This document shows, in pieces, positions 23,843 to 32,649 of a stretch of DNA of 36,858 nucleotides. The stretch's first letter is position 1; each line of letters opens with the position of its first letter. Source of the stretch: Clostridiales bacterium (GTDB taxonomy: Bacteria; Bacillota; Clostridia; Lachnospirales; Lachnospiraceae); NCBI GenBank assembly GCA_019423795.1, contig JAHZAT010000045.1:1-36858 (forward strand), written 5' to 3'. Position numbers and translations under genes: made by a program. Below the pieces are notes generated by a model. That model did no database searches. It was not told where the DNA came from and worked only from the letters and a program-made list of their open reading frames with translations.

Positions 23843-24613
23843 ATGAAAAAGAAATTTTTTGCATATATGATCATAGGGATTCTTCTGTTCACATTTCTGG
23901 CACAAGGGAAGGGAACAAAGACATACTGGTTTCAGATTGCAAGTCAGGGTGAAGGGGAAAGTGGCTTTTTAACCAACAGTAATTTGAATCAAAAGAAAGT
24001 TTATTTAACCTTTGATGATGGACCATCCGATCATACGGCACAGATTCTTGATATTCTAAAGAAACATAAGGTGAAGGCGACATTCTTTGTCGTAGGAAAA
24101 GAAACGGAACATGCCAAGAAAATGTATCAAAGAATCGTGTTAGAAGGTCATACATTGGCAATGCATTCCTACAGTCATAATTATGATCAGATTTATGCGA
24201 ATGTAGGTGCATTTTCGAAAGACCTTATGAAACTACAGAAATATTTATATGAGCTAACAGATGTAAAGCCATATATTTACCGGTTTCCGGGTGGCAGCAG
24301 TAATCATTGCGCAAAAAATATAAAACCGTATATCCAGTATGTGAACAAAAAGGGATTACTTTATTTTGACTGGAATGCATTGAATGAAGATGCGCTTAAT
24401 TTTGAACAAAGTCCTCAGCAGTTAAACAAGAAGATTTTAAAGGATGTCAGGAGACAGAAAACAAGTATTGTATTAATGCATGACCTTCATGAGACAACAA
24501 ATACAGTGAAAGCATTAGATCCGCTGATCAAAACATTGAAAAAAGAAGGGTATCAGATCCTTCCGATCACTAAAAATACTAAGCCGCTCCATCATGTATC
24601 CATTGACAAATAA
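23843..24613 (+). CDS. Polysaccharide (peptidoglycan) deacetylase, NodB family
   Basis: A 256-residue exported enzyme. A signal or anchor segment is at residues 7-20 (YMIIGILLFTFLA), and the NodB domain runs from about 52 to 245. All five canonical motifs are visible: TFDDG (57-60, catalytic Asp58 and metal Asp59), HSYSH (His108, His112), RFPGG (Arg147), DWNA and LMHD. The likely action is removal of acetyl groups from wall glycan, giving lysozyme resistance or affecting spore cortex. Unlike the deacetylase at 14678 it keeps both Asp residues. GAGG lies upstream of the ATG; ysxC follows after 57 bp. Confidence 0.9.
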   Translation: MKKKFFAYMIIGILLFTFLAQGKGTKTYWFQIASQGEGESGFLTNSNLNQKKVYLTFDDGPSDHTAQILDILKKHKVKATFFVVGKETEHAKKMYQRIVLEGHTLAMHSYSHNYDQIYANVGAFSKDLMKLQKYLYELTDVKPYIYRFPGGSSNHCAKNIKPYIQYVNKKGLLYFDWNALNEDALNFEQSPQQLNKKILKDVRRQKTSIVLMHDLHETTNTVKALDPLIKTLKKEGYQILPITKNTKPLHHVSIDK

Positions 24614-24670
24614 TGGGCTTTCACGTAGAATATGTTCGGTAAAGGATTTATTTTACGTGAGGAGAATGAC

Positions 24671-25273
24671 ATGATCATAAAAAGTGTAAATTTAGAAACC
24701 GTCTGTGGGATCACAAGTAAATTACCAGACAATACATTGCCAGAAGTGGCATTTGCTGGAAAATCAAATGTAGGAAAATCATCACTGATCAATGCACTGA
24801 TGAACCGCAAATCTTACGCGAGGATTTCAGCACAGCCTGGAAAGACACAGACGATCAATTATTACAATATTAACGAAGAACTTTATTATGTAGACCTTCC
24901 AGGATATGGATTTGCGAAAGTAACACAATCCGTCAAGGAAAAATGGGGACACATGATCGAAAATTACTTACAGACATCAAAACAGCTAAAAATGGTCTTT
25001 TTACTGATCGATATCAGACATAAGCCATCAAAGAACGATGTTATGATGTATGACTGGATTCTTCACAATGGATATCGTCCAGTGATCATTGCAACAAAGC
25101 TTGACAAGCTGAAGAGAAGCCAGGTGCCAAAACATCTAAAAGAGATCCGCACAGAGCTTCAGATGGATAAGGAAACACCAATTTTCCCATTCTCAGCATT
25201 ATCAAAACAGGGAAGAGATGAAATCTGGGATTTCATTGAGTCAATGGTGCTTCAACAAGAAGAAGCCGAATAA
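24671..25273 (+). CDS. ysxC: Ribosome biogenesis GTP-binding protein
   Basis: A 200-residue EngB/YsxC/YihA GTPase needed for 50S subunit assembly. G1 is GKSNVGKSS (30-38), with the switch region ARISAQPGKTQTINYY, G3 DLPGYG (75-80), G4 TKLDK and G5 FSALSKQG. ATG 24671 has GAGGAG eight bases upstream; the in-frame ATG at 24632 would add 13 residues not seen in the family. The stop codon abuts the stop of the convergent DUF4364 gene. Confidence 0.95.
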   Translation: MIIKSVNLETVCGITSKLPDNTLPEVAFAGKSNVGKSSLINALMNRKSYARISAQPGKTQTINYYNINEELYYVDLPGYGFAKVTQSVKEKWGHMIENYLQTSKQLKMVFLLIDIRHKPSKNDVMMYDWILHNGYRPVIIATKLDKLKRSQVPKHLKEIRTELQMDKETPIFPFSALSKQGRDEIWDFIESMVLQQEEAE

Positions 25274-25287
25274 TTATTTATTCGGCT
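25264..25287. terminator. Short hairpin carrying both convergent stop codons
   Basis: AGCCGAATAA (25264-25273) and TTATTCGGCT (25278-25287) are perfect complements around a TTAT loop. The left arm holds the TAA of ysxC, the loop begins the TAA of the DUF4364 gene. T-tails are weak on both sides, so termination is probable rather than certain. Confidence 0.55.
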
Positions 25288-25807
25288 CGTCAAATAACAA
25301 TTTTTCAATTAGCATAGAATAGACATCGGAGTGTTTTTTCTCCCAATGGTCACATATGTAAACTGCCTGGTCTCTTGAGACGACATTTAAGTTGATCTCA
25401 AGGAGCGGGCTTTCTTTTTCTCTGATCTTAAGATTTACGGTATATTCGTCTCCTTTGGATGGATAAAAATCAGCAGTCACATTGGCTTCCTTACGAAGCT
25501 CATATTCTTTTTCTTTTAAAAACTGAGCGATATCTTCTTTGATAGAGTTTGGAATCTGGTATTCAAACATCTCAATTGCTTCAGATCCCTCGTCACTGAG
25601 CGCGTAGTGGCTCATATTACGAATCTGCTTAACTCTGAGCATATTTTCTTCCTCTAACTCATGAAAAGCTCTCTGAACAGTAAAATAATTGGTATATCCC
25701 TTATCAAGGATAAATTCAGAAATCTGTGAATTGCTCAAAGGGAAATCTACCTTCTCAATTAAATATAAAATCATAAGCTTATAAAGTGTTAATTGTTCTT
25801 GTTCCAT
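25274..25807 (-). CDS. DUF4364 family protein, winged-helix
   Basis: A 177-residue protein. Residues 1-75 form a winged helix (LYKLMILYLIEKVDFPLSNSQI, then FTVQRAFHELEEENMLRV and a YALSDEG wing), and the second half is an alpha/beta domain (YTVNLKIREKESPLLEINLNVV). The order fits DUF4364, a family restricted to Firmicutes of the clostridial type, presumed transcriptional regulators without known targets. GGAG lies before the ATG. It is divergent from the spoVA cluster with about 120 bp between them. Confidence 0.85.
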   Translation of the reverse strand: MEQEQLTLYKLMILYLIEKVDFPLSNSQISEFILDKGYTNYFTVQRAFHELEEENMLRVKQIRNMSHYALSDEGSEAIEMFEYQIPNSIKEDIAQFLKEKEYELRKEANVTADFYPSKGDEYTVNLKIREKESPLLEINLNVVSRDQAVYICDHWEKKHSDVYSMLIEKLLFDEPNK

Positions 25808-25929
25808 GGCTGATCTCCTTTGATTTATCGATAAAAGTCACTATGAAAAATTATAACACCACATGATTTTTCTTGCAACTTATGAATGAAAAGTTAAAAA
25901 TGACAGATAATAACGCTGAGGTGATAAGA

Positions 25930-26118
25930 ATGAAAAGAAAGTACCAGTGGATCCTATGTGCAGGACTGATCATTTTTGTGATCGCAGCGTTTTGTGTCTT
26001 AGTATCCAAAGATAACAAGGAAGAAGTGAAAGGTGCATTTGTAAGAGAAGGAGGATATCAAAGTGAATGTTTATATCAAAGCGCAAGAAAGTGTATGTCT
26101 TGTGCATCCAGAGATTAA
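25930..26118 (+). CDS. Small membrane protein upstream of spoVAA
   Basis: 62 residues with one transmembrane segment (WILCAGLIIFVIAAFCVLV, residues 7-25) and a short polar tail. I do not recognise a family. GAGGTG six bases before the ATG is a good ribosome site. The last 56 bp overlap spoVAA in another frame, so the Cys-rich end may simply be dictated by that overlap. Upstream, TGAATG (about 25884) followed after 15 bases by CAGATAA weakly resembles a forespore sigma-G/F promoter, which would fit spoVA genes. It could also be a translational coupler rather than a functional protein. Confidence 0.5.
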   Translation: MKRKYQWILCAGLIIFVIAAFCVLVSKDNKEEVKGAFVREGGYQSECLYQSARKCMSCASRD

Positions 26119-26686
26119 AATAAAGGATATCATGTCCCTGTACTGCACCGACAAGGATTTGGAACAGAAAATAAAGAATCAAAGTGTTTATCATTTTATA
26201 GGAGATCATGATCAGAGAAAATGTTTTTCTGTTTTGATGTTAGTTGAAGTGATAAAACAGGTGGATAAGACATTAGATGTGATTAATTTAGGTGCCGAAG
26301 ATTTTATTGTATATTACAAGAGAAAACAAGAAGAATCAAAGATTTTTCATTATGGAAAGATAGTCTTTGTAATTTTAGTCGCATTTTTTGGTGCAAGTTT
26401 TTCAATTATGACATATAACACGGATGTTGGAATCGAAGAATTGTTTTATAACGTTTATGAAATGATCATGGGACAGGCACCAGATGGTCCAAATATTCTT
26501 CATATTTCTTATGCGGCAGGATTAGCGATTGGGATCATTCTATTTTTTAATCATGCAGGTAAGATCAAGTTAAATGATGATCCAACACCATTTGAAGTAC
26601 AGATGAGGCTTTATGAGAGAGATGTGAATGATACATTGATGATCAATGCAGGGCGGAAAGGGGAAGAAGCAGATGTGGATTCGTAG
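26063..26686 (+). CDS. spoVAA: Stage V sporulation protein AA
   Basis: 207 residues, the family length. A soluble N-terminal domain (VYIKAQESVCLVHPEIKIKDIMSLYC) is followed by two hydrophobic segments, about 97-117 (IVFVILVAFFGASFSIM) and 145-163. Translation starts at a GTG: AAGGAGG (26048-26054) sits eight bases before 26063. SpoVAA belongs to the forespore-expressed system that moves dipicolinic acid in and out of the spore. It overlaps spoVAB by 14 bp. Confidence 0.88.
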   Translation: MNVYIKAQESVCLVHPEIKIKDIMSLYCTDKDLEQKIKNQSVYHFIGDHDQRKCFSVLMLVEVIKQVDKTLDVINLGAEDFIVYYKRKQEESKIFHYGKIVFVILVAFFGASFSIMTYNTDVGIEELFYNVYEMIMGQAPDGPNILHISYAAGLAIGIILFFNHAGKIKLNDDPTPFEVQMRLYERDVNDTLMINAGRKGEEADVDS

Positions 26687-27089
26687 TTTCTTTCTGATCT
26701 TTTACGGATTGTGTGCAGGCGGCTTGATCGCAGCCAGTTTTCTGGCATTTTTGAGTATGTTAGGTGTGATCCCGAGATTAGCAGGATTGACGAAGAGTAT
26801 GAAAAACGCCAGAATGTATGAAAGTTTTGTGGCACTTGGAGGGATTCTTGGGACATTGGTCTTTCTTTATCGCTGGCAGATCAAAGCTGGATACCCGCTT
26901 CTTGTACTGTATGGATTGTTTGGAGGAATCTTTGTGGGATGTATGATCGGAGCTTTGGCAGAAACGATCAAAAGTCTTCCGATCTTTTCAAGAAGATTAA
27001 ATTTGAGATCAGGGATTCCATATGTAATCTATGGGATCGCATTTGGAAAAATGCTAGGATGTTGGCTTTATTTTTATATATTTTCATAA
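26673..27089 (+). CDS. spoVAB: Stage V sporulation protein AB
   Basis: 138 residues with four hydrophobic stretches (about 4-30, 48-65, 72-95, 115-136). FGGIFVGCMIGALAETIKSLPIFSRR is the recognisable SpoVAB block. ATG 26673 follows GGGGAAG within the end of spoVAA; an earlier ATG at 26646 lies before that site. The protein is a membrane part of the dipicolinate channel group. Confidence 0.88.
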   Translation: MWIRSFFLIFYGLCAGGLIAASFLAFLSMLGVIPRLAGLTKSMKNARMYESFVALGGILGTLVFLYRWQIKAGYPLLVLYGLFGGIFVGCMIGALAETIKSLPIFSRRLNLRSGIPYVIYGIAFGKMLGCWLYFYIFS

Positions 27090-27110
27090 AATGAAGAAAG
27101 GGTGATACAA

Positions 27111-27575
27111 GTGAAAAAAGAACCAAGCAAAGAAGAATATCAACAGATCGTGAAAAATCTTACACCAAAACATAATAGTCTGTTAAATTGCACAAAAGCG
27201 TTTGTAACGGGTGGGACATTTTGTGTTCTTGGTGAAGTTATGAAGCAGTTAATGATGAAATATTTGAATCTCTCCAAGAAAGATTCATTATTATATGTGA
27301 CAATTGAATTGATCTTACTAAGTGTCTTATTAACAGGATTTAATTTCTATGGAAAAATTACAAAATTTGGCGGTGCAGGCGGGCTTGTGCCGATTACGGG
27401 ATTCGCAAATTCAGTGGCTTCAGCTGCAATCGAATATCAGAAAGAAGGACAGGTTTTTGGTATTGGCGTTAAGATTTTTACGATCGCAGGACCAGTGATC
27501 TTATATGGAATCTTCTCATCATTTGTTGCTGGATTGATTTATTTATTCACAAAGCAATGGGGGTGGTTTCTATGA
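27111..27575 (+). CDS. spoVAC: Stage V sporulation protein AC
   Basis: 154 residues, multi-spanning. SpoVAC acts as the mechanosensitive channel of the SpoVA complex in Bacillus. Family stretches are NCTKAFVTGGTFCVLGEV near the start and KFGGAGGLVPITGFANSV in the middle, with TGFNFYGKI between. The start is a GTG at 27111 with AAAGGGTG upstream; the alternative GTG at 27102 is part of that ribosome site. It ends in a 4-base ATGA overlap with spoVAD. Confidence 0.93.
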   Translation: MKKEPSKEEYQQIVKNLTPKHNSLLNCTKAFVTGGTFCVLGEVMKQLMMKYLNLSKKDSLLYVTIELILLSVLLTGFNFYGKITKFGGAGGLVPITGFANSVASAAIEYQKEGQVFGIGVKIFTIAGPVILYGIFSSFVAGLIYLFTKQWGWFL

Positions 27576-28585
27576 CATCAATTTGTGGTATGCAGAGTCT
27601 AAAGTTTGAGAATGCTCCGTACTTAAAAGGCTGGGCATCAGTTGCAGGGAAGAAAGAAGGGGAAGGTCCTCTGGGAAATCTGATCGATCAGATCATTGAA
27701 GATCCATACTTTGGACAAGAAAGCTGGGAATTGGCAGAAGGCCGTTTTATGAAACAGGCAGCAATGCTTGCGATCAGTAAAGCTGATCTTCATAAGAAGG
27801 ACATCCGTTACGCGTTTGCGGGTGATCTTTTGGAACAGAATACAGCAACGTTTTCTGGAATGAAAGAACTAGGGATACCGTTGTTTGGACTTTTTGGAGC
27901 ATGTTCAACGGTAGGAGAAGCGATGTCTCTGGCAGCGATGAGCGTTGCAGGAGGGTTTGCAAAGCATTCACTTGCAATTGCTTCCAGTCATATCGGAAGT
28001 GCTGAAAAACAGTTCCGTTTTCCGTTAGAATATGGAAATCAGAGACCATTATCTGCGACATGGACTGTGACAGGATCTGGAGGTTTTATTGTGTCAAAAG
28101 AAATTGGTCCTGTAAAGATTCAAGGGATCACAACAGGAAAGATCGTTGATTATGGGATGGAAGATCCGATGAATATGGGGGCTTGCATGGCGCCAGCAGC
28201 GGCAGAAGTAATCTATCAGCATTTTGTGGATTTTGGGTCGAAGCCTGAAGATTATGATGCAGTATATACAGGAGATCTTGGAGAAGTTGGCAAGAAGATT
28301 TTGTTGCATTTGCTTCGTGAAAATGGATATGATCTTTCGAAAGTTCATGGGGATTGTGGAATTGAAATCTATGAGAATGAGACGCAGGATACTCATTCTG
28401 GGGGCTCTGGCTGTGCCTGTAGTGCAGTGGTTCTTGCATCGATGATCATACCGAAGCTCATTGATGGAACGTGGAAGAAAGTATTGTTTGTGCCAACAGG
28501 AGCATTAATGTCAAAGACAAGTTTTAATGAAGGTGAAAATGTTGCAGGGATCGCACATGCGATCTTTCTGGAAGGAGTAAGATAA
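27572..28585 (+). CDS. spoVAD: Stage V sporulation protein AD
   Basis: 337 residues, the usual length. SpoVAD has a thiolase-like fold and binds dipicolinic acid directly. Seen here: YAFAGDLLEQ, GLFGACSTVGEAMSLAAM (the thiolase-type Cys region), RPLSATWTVTGSGGF, and DTHSGGSGCACSA. ATG 27572 overlaps the spoVAC stop as ATGA and has GGGGGTGG upstream. It is soluble, without membrane segments, and acts at the inner spore membrane with SpoVAC and SpoVAE. Confidence 0.95.
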   Translation: MTSICGMQSLKFENAPYLKGWASVAGKKEGEGPLGNLIDQIIEDPYFGQESWELAEGRFMKQAAMLAISKADLHKKDIRYAFAGDLLEQNTATFSGMKELGIPLFGLFGACSTVGEAMSLAAMSVAGGFAKHSLAIASSHIGSAEKQFRFPLEYGNQRPLSATWTVTGSGGFIVSKEIGPVKIQGITTGKIVDYGMEDPMNMGACMAPAAAEVIYQHFVDFGSKPEDYDAVYTGDLGEVGKKILLHLLRENGYDLSKVHGDCGIEIYENETQDTHSGGSGCACSAVVLASMIIPKLIDGTWKKVLFVPTGALMSKTSFNEGENVAGIAHAIFLEGVR

Positions 28586-28587
28586 TA

Positions 28588-28944
28588 ATGGAATATATCA
28601 GGGCGTTTTTAGTAGGAGGCATTATTTGTATCCTGGTGCAAATATTGATGGATCATACGACATTACAGCCGGGAAGGATCATGGTACTCTTAGTTATTGC
28701 AGGTGTTATTCTTGGGGCACTGGGGATTTATAAAAGAATCGAAGAGTTTGGAGGATGTGGTGCGACCGTTCCGTTGTCTGGTTTTGGATTCAGTTTATGG
28801 AAAGGAATGAAAGAGGCAGTTGACAATCATGGGTTTCTAGGGTTATTCGAAGGAGGATTCACGGCAGCAGCAGTCGGAACATCAGCAGCATTGATCTTTT
28901 CTTATCTGGCATCTTTGATCTTTCAGCCGAAGATCAAAAAATAA
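28588..28944 (+). CDS. spoVAE: Stage V sporulation protein AE (AEb form)
   Basis: 118 residues with about four membrane helices (4-20, 30-48, 60-75, 92-110). The GGCGATVPLSGFGFSLWKGM block parallels the GAGGLVPITGF block of SpoVAC, as expected for these related proteins. It starts 2 bp after spoVAD with GGAG upstream and is the last gene of the cluster; spoVAF and the spoVAEa form are absent here. Confidence 0.92.
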   Translation: MEYIRAFLVGGIICILVQILMDHTTLQPGRIMVLLVIAGVILGALGIYKRIEEFGGCGATVPLSGFGFSLWKGMKEAVDNHGFLGLFEGGFTAAAVGTSAALIFSYLASLIFQPKIKK

Positions 28945-28968
28945 AGGCAGGAGTATGAAATAAAGAGA

Positions 28969-29002
28969 AAAAAGGGATTCTGATTTGAGAGAATCCCTTT
29001 TT
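28969..29002. terminator. Bidirectional terminator between spoVAE and the PBP gene
   Basis: AAAAAGGGATTCT pairs with AGAATCCCTTTTT around an eight-base loop; A-run left, T-run right. It can end the spoVA mRNA and the convergent penicillin-binding protein mRNA. Confidence 0.9.
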
Positions 29003-29028
29003 AATATAAAAATATAGAAGATTAACGG

Positions 29029-31566
29029 TTAATGTTTCTTGCAGAAAACAGATTGATATTTTTTTGGAAGCATATAAGGAGTGTCTGCTGTTTTTCCATG
29101 ACTGCCCTTTTTGCGGACAATGTAAATTTTTCTTTGTTTTTTGTTTGCAGGACAATTCTTTGTGGCGAGTTTATCGCTTGTTTTACATACTTCAACTGCA
29201 ACGTGGATATCACAGGTCTGGGTAGGAACGGTTCCTTTTTCAAAATATTCTGTGATCACACGGCTGCCTCTTGGATCGTGATCACAAACCTCTTTAATAG
29301 CAAGTTTTCCAGACTCTTTGCAGACTTTTGCTTTTACAATGTCAGCTGGTTTTTTAAAATCTGTAGTTTGTTCTTGTTTTGTTTTTATGATTTCATTCAT
29401 GACCTTTGCCCATATTTTTTTATGAGTGTTATCAGAAGCAAAATTTGTATTCTTGTCATAGCCCATCCAGACAGAAGCTGTATGATAAGGAGTATAACCG
29501 CTGAACCAGTAATCGTAACTGTTTGAAGTAGTTCCTGACTTTCCTGCGACAGCCATAGATGAAGAAAGTTTTGCTGATTTTCCAGTTCCTTTTGTAATAA
29601 CGTCTTTCATAGCGTCGGTTAAAAGGAAAGCAGTACTTTCTTTCATGACACGCTTACCTTTCTGAGTATTAGAAAGAAGAATATTACCATTATGATCTAC
29701 GACTTTTGTGTATAAAACAGGTTTCTGGTAGGTTCCGCCATTTGCAATGGAAGCATATGCAGAAGTCAATTCCATATTTGTAACACCATAAGTCAGGCCA
29801 CCAAGAGATAAGGACTGGGTAATATCGGTATATACATTTCCATTTGAAGTTGTTTCATTAGACACCAAAGTGGAAAAACCAAGATTCATCAAATATTCAA
29901 ACGAAGTCTTAGGTGTAACGTCAGCAATGGTTTTGGCCGAAACAACGTTCATGGAGTTTGTGATCGCTTCGCGGATCGTTGAATAACCTTTATAACCTTT
30001 GTAATAGTTGCGTACTGGTCTGTTAGTGTCAATATAGTTATAAGGAGCATCCTCATATACGGTTGCAAGTGTCATATGATTCTTGTCAAGTGCAGGTAAA
30101 AATGCAGAAAGAATCTTAAAAGTAGAACCTGGTTGTCTTGTAGTACCAGTAGCACGATTCAAGGAAAGATCGGAAGTCTTATTTCCACGTCCACCAACTA
30201 AGGCTTCTACAGTTCCGTTAGATTGATTCATGATCGTCATGGATATCTGAGGCTGGATCGTTGTTTGGAAAGATTCATTTGTAATGGTTTCACCTTTTGA
30301 TAAAATATATTGTTTAAACTTTGTAACAACTGTCTTTGCACTTGCTTCATCTGTAAAAATCAACTGATTTCCAAGGTTATTTTTTCTCATATAATCAAGC
30401 AGATTGTGATCAGAATAAACAACGTCTTTTCCTGAAACAGTTTTTGCAGATAAAGAATAAGAAAGCGCGATTTTTGTGGCTTTTGGATAGTTTGAAGCAT
30501 CGTTTGTGACGCTATCTGCAATCTTCTGGATCTGTTGATCCTGAGTAGAGTATATTTTCAATCCGCCACTGTAAATAGCATTATAAGCTTTTGTTTCGTC
30601 ATACCCCAGTTGCTTTTTTAAATCTTTTACAACTTGAAGGATTAATGCGTCCTCAAAATAAGAATTTGTTGTTTTTTTTGCAGGTGCAGCAGCAGCATTT
30701 TTTTGAATTCTTGTGTATACATCATCACTAAGTGCTTCTCGATATTCTTTTTTTGTGATATAATGTTGCTCTAACATATTTTGTAAAACAAGTGATCTTC
30801 TGGAAGCGTTGTTTTCCGGATGAGTTACAGGATTTAAACGTGTCGGATTCTTAGTAATACTTGCAAGTACAGCACATTCGGACAATGTGAGTTCAGAAAC
30901 ATCTTTATTAAAATATTTTTGTGATGCTGTCTGAACACCAAGTGTTCCTTCTCCAAGATTGATCGCATTTAGATATTCTTCTAAGATATATTGCTTAGAA
31001 GCAATCTTTTCTAGTTCAAGAGCAAGAGATTGTTCTTTGATCTTTCGTTCCAGACGTTCCATTGTGGTTTTTTCCGGCTGAATTCCAAGTACATTGTTCT
31101 TGATCAACTGTTGCGTGATAGTACTTCCCCCTTGGCTTAGAGATTGGTTTCTGATACCAAGGAAGGTTGCTCGAATAATTCCATACAGATCAATTCCATT
31201 ATGGCTGTAATAACGTTCATCTTCAATCGCAATAAAAGCATGCTGAAGATTCTTTGGAACGGAAGAAAGAGGAGTGTAGATCCTGTTGGAATCATGGTTT
31301 GAAAGTGTTTTGATCGTTGATCCTTTGTTATCGTAAATAGTTGTGATATATCCTTTGGAATGGACGGAATCTTTTGTAATCTGTGGGGTTGTTTTTAAAA
31401 TCCCACGTACGAAACCAACCCCGAGGCCGAGCCCAGTAACGATCAAGGCAATGGAGATGATAAAAGCATATTTAAAAAGAAAGAGAGAAATCTTAGAATT
31501 TCTACGAATTTTTTCTGAAGATAAGATCTGTCTCTTTTTCTGAATGTTTTGTTTGGTATATTTCAT
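29029..31566 (-). CDS. Class A penicillin-binding protein (transglycosylase/transpeptidase)
   Basis: 845 residues. A basic cytosolic tail, one anchor helix (about 33-55), then a GT51 transglycosylase domain: catalytic Glu115 in EDERYYSHNG, GGSTITQQL (146-154) and the second acidic site in EEYLNAINLG. The transpeptidase domain has SxxK at Ser481-Lys484 (PGSTFK), SMN at 538-540 and KSGTT at 676-680. About 170 residues follow. They include a Cys-rich tail with two similar units (AKVCKESGKLAIKEVC and VEVCKTSDKLATKNC). It polymerises and cross-links peptidoglycan. AGGAGG precedes the ATG. It is monocistronic with its own promoter. Confidence 0.95.
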   Translation of the reverse strand: MKYTKQNIQKKRQILSSEKIRRNSKISLFLFKYAFIISIALIVTGLGLGVGFVRGILKTTPQITKDSVHSKGYITTIYDNKGSTIKTLSNHDSNRIYTPLSSVPKNLQHAFIAIEDERYYSHNGIDLYGIIRATFLGIRNQSLSQGGSTITQQLIKNNVLGIQPEKTTMERLERKIKEQSLALELEKIASKQYILEEYLNAINLGEGTLGVQTASQKYFNKDVSELTLSECAVLASITKNPTRLNPVTHPENNASRRSLVLQNMLEQHYITKKEYREALSDDVYTRIQKNAAAAPAKKTTNSYFEDALILQVVKDLKKQLGYDETKAYNAIYSGGLKIYSTQDQQIQKIADSVTNDASNYPKATKIALSYSLSAKTVSGKDVVYSDHNLLDYMRKNNLGNQLIFTDEASAKTVVTKFKQYILSKGETITNESFQTTIQPQISMTIMNQSNGTVEALVGGRGNKTSDLSLNRATGTTRQPGSTFKILSAFLPALDKNHMTLATVYEDAPYNYIDTNRPVRNYYKGYKGYSTIREAITNSMNVVSAKTIADVTPKTSFEYLMNLGFSTLVSNETTSNGNVYTDITQSLSLGGLTYGVTNMELTSAYASIANGGTYQKPVLYTKVVDHNGNILLSNTQKGKRVMKESTAFLLTDAMKDVITKGTGKSAKLSSSMAVAGKSGTTSNSYDYWFSGYTPYHTASVWMGYDKNTNFASDNTHKKIWAKVMNEIIKTKQEQTTDFKKPADIVKAKVCKESGKLAIKEVCDHDPRGSRVITEYFEKGTVPTQTCDIHVAVEVCKTSDKLATKNCPANKKQRKIYIVRKKGSHGKTADTPYMLPKKYQSVFCKKH

Positions 31567-31585
31567 AAAAAACCTCCTGTTACGT

Positions 31586-31614
31586 ATTATACCAAATAAA
31601 AAAGTTCAAGTAAA
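31586..31614 (-). promoter_or_regulatory. Promoter of the penicillin-binding protein gene
   Basis: On the minus strand there is TTTACT (31609-31614), a 17-bp spacer and a perfect TATAAT (31586-31591) with an extended TG. Confidence 0.6.
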
Positions 31615-31687
31615 CCGACCGTGTAACTATAAACGATACAATCAACAATATGATGATGTAAGGGGCAAAAGTATAAAGGAGAAGAAT

Positions 31688-31987
31688 ATGAAAAAACAAT
31701 TAAAGGGGAAGCAGTCATTTTATGATGACAAACAAAGGGAAAATGTAGTATCCTACTATTTGATGGAAGATCAGGAACACACGATGTATGGAGTCGAACT
31801 GGAAAAATATCAGGAAGAGACGAATGTGATCGAGTGGGATGCAGTTCCAAGTATATCAGAATCTATGGAATTAGTAGATCGTGTGATCCATAACCTGATA
31901 AAATATAAAGTAACACCGATCTCACTGGCAGAGTCCTTAGATGAGATCATGACCAGGGAGGAAGAAGATGGACGTTCAAAAATATAA
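31688..31987 (+). CDS. DUF6514-like conserved small protein
   Basis: 99 residues, soluble. A strand-rich N-terminal half (VVSYYLMEDQEHTMYGVELEKYQ) is followed by helices with SISESMELVDRVIHNLIKYKVTPISLAESLDEIM. The arrangement matches what I recall of DUF6514, small clostridial proteins of unknown role; the family name is from memory. ATG 31688 has AAAGGAGAAG upstream; the frame is open further to 31544, but that region lies inside the PBP promoter. It overlaps yigZ by 20 bp, so they are co-transcribed. Confidence 0.7.
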   Translation: MKKQLKGKQSFYDDKQRENVVSYYLMEDQEHTMYGVELEKYQEETNVIEWDAVPSISESMELVDRVIHNLIKYKVTPISLAESLDEIMTREEEDGRSKI

Positions 31988-32624
31988 AATCTTATATAAA
32001 GAGGGAGAAGCAGAGATTTCAGAAAAGAAATCAAGATTTATTGCACATATTGCTCCAGCGCAGACAGAAGAAGAAGCACAGGCATTCATAGAGAAGATAA
32101 AAAAACAATACTGGGATGCAAGGCATAACTGCTGGGCATACAGTATCGGAGAAAAGCAACCAGCCTTGCGTTGTAGTGATGATGGGGAACCAAGTGGAAC
32201 TGCTGGGAAGCCAATGCTTGAGGTGCTGACAGGGCAGGAACTACATAATGTGGTAGCAGTTGTAACAAGATATTTTGGTGGAACACTTCTTGGAACTGGA
32301 GGATTGATCCGTGCGTACACAAAAAGTACGCAAGAAGGGATCAAGGAAAGTATGGTGATCGAGAAATGTCTTGGGGTAATGCTCAGCCTCACTTGTGATT
32401 ACACGACATCTGGAAAGATTCAGTATTTAACAGCAACAGAGCATATCCCAGTGCTTGATACAGTGTATACGGATAATGTAACATTTGAAATGATCGTACC
32501 AGTGGAAGAAGTTGGAAGTGTTGAGAAAAAGTTTATGGAAGCATCTATGGGGAAAGCAGTTCTTAAAAAAGGAGAAGAAACTTATTACGCTGAAATTGAT
32601 GGTAAGATCAGTTACGATCTATAG
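31968..32624 (+). CDS. yigZ: YigZ/IMPACT family protein
   Basis: 218 residues. The N-terminal UPF0029/IMPACT domain (1-125) shows KKSRFIAHIAPA, ARHNCWAYSIG, DDGEPSGTAGKPM and VTRYFGGTLLGTGGLIRAY, all family hallmarks. A DUF1949 domain follows (about 140-200). Homologues bind nucleic acid or ribosomes and may influence translation under stress, but the bacterial role is unclear. GGGAGG is nine bases before the ATG, inside the preceding gene. Confidence 0.93.
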   Translation: MDVQKYKILYKEGEAEISEKKSRFIAHIAPAQTEEEAQAFIEKIKKQYWDARHNCWAYSIGEKQPALRCSDDGEPSGTAGKPMLEVLTGQELHNVVAVVTRYFGGTLLGTGGLIRAYTKSTQEGIKESMVIEKCLGVMLSLTCDYTTSGKIQYLTATEHIPVLDTVYTDNVTFEMIVPVEEVGSVEKKFMEASMGKAVLKKGEETYYAEIDGKISYDL

Positions 32625-32649
32625 ACGAAGAATGATATGATTTCGTTCC

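Noticed and set aside
29032..29526. 164-codon plus-strand frame within the PBP gene
   Set aside because: Antisense shadow; the minus-strand frame has all PBP motifs.
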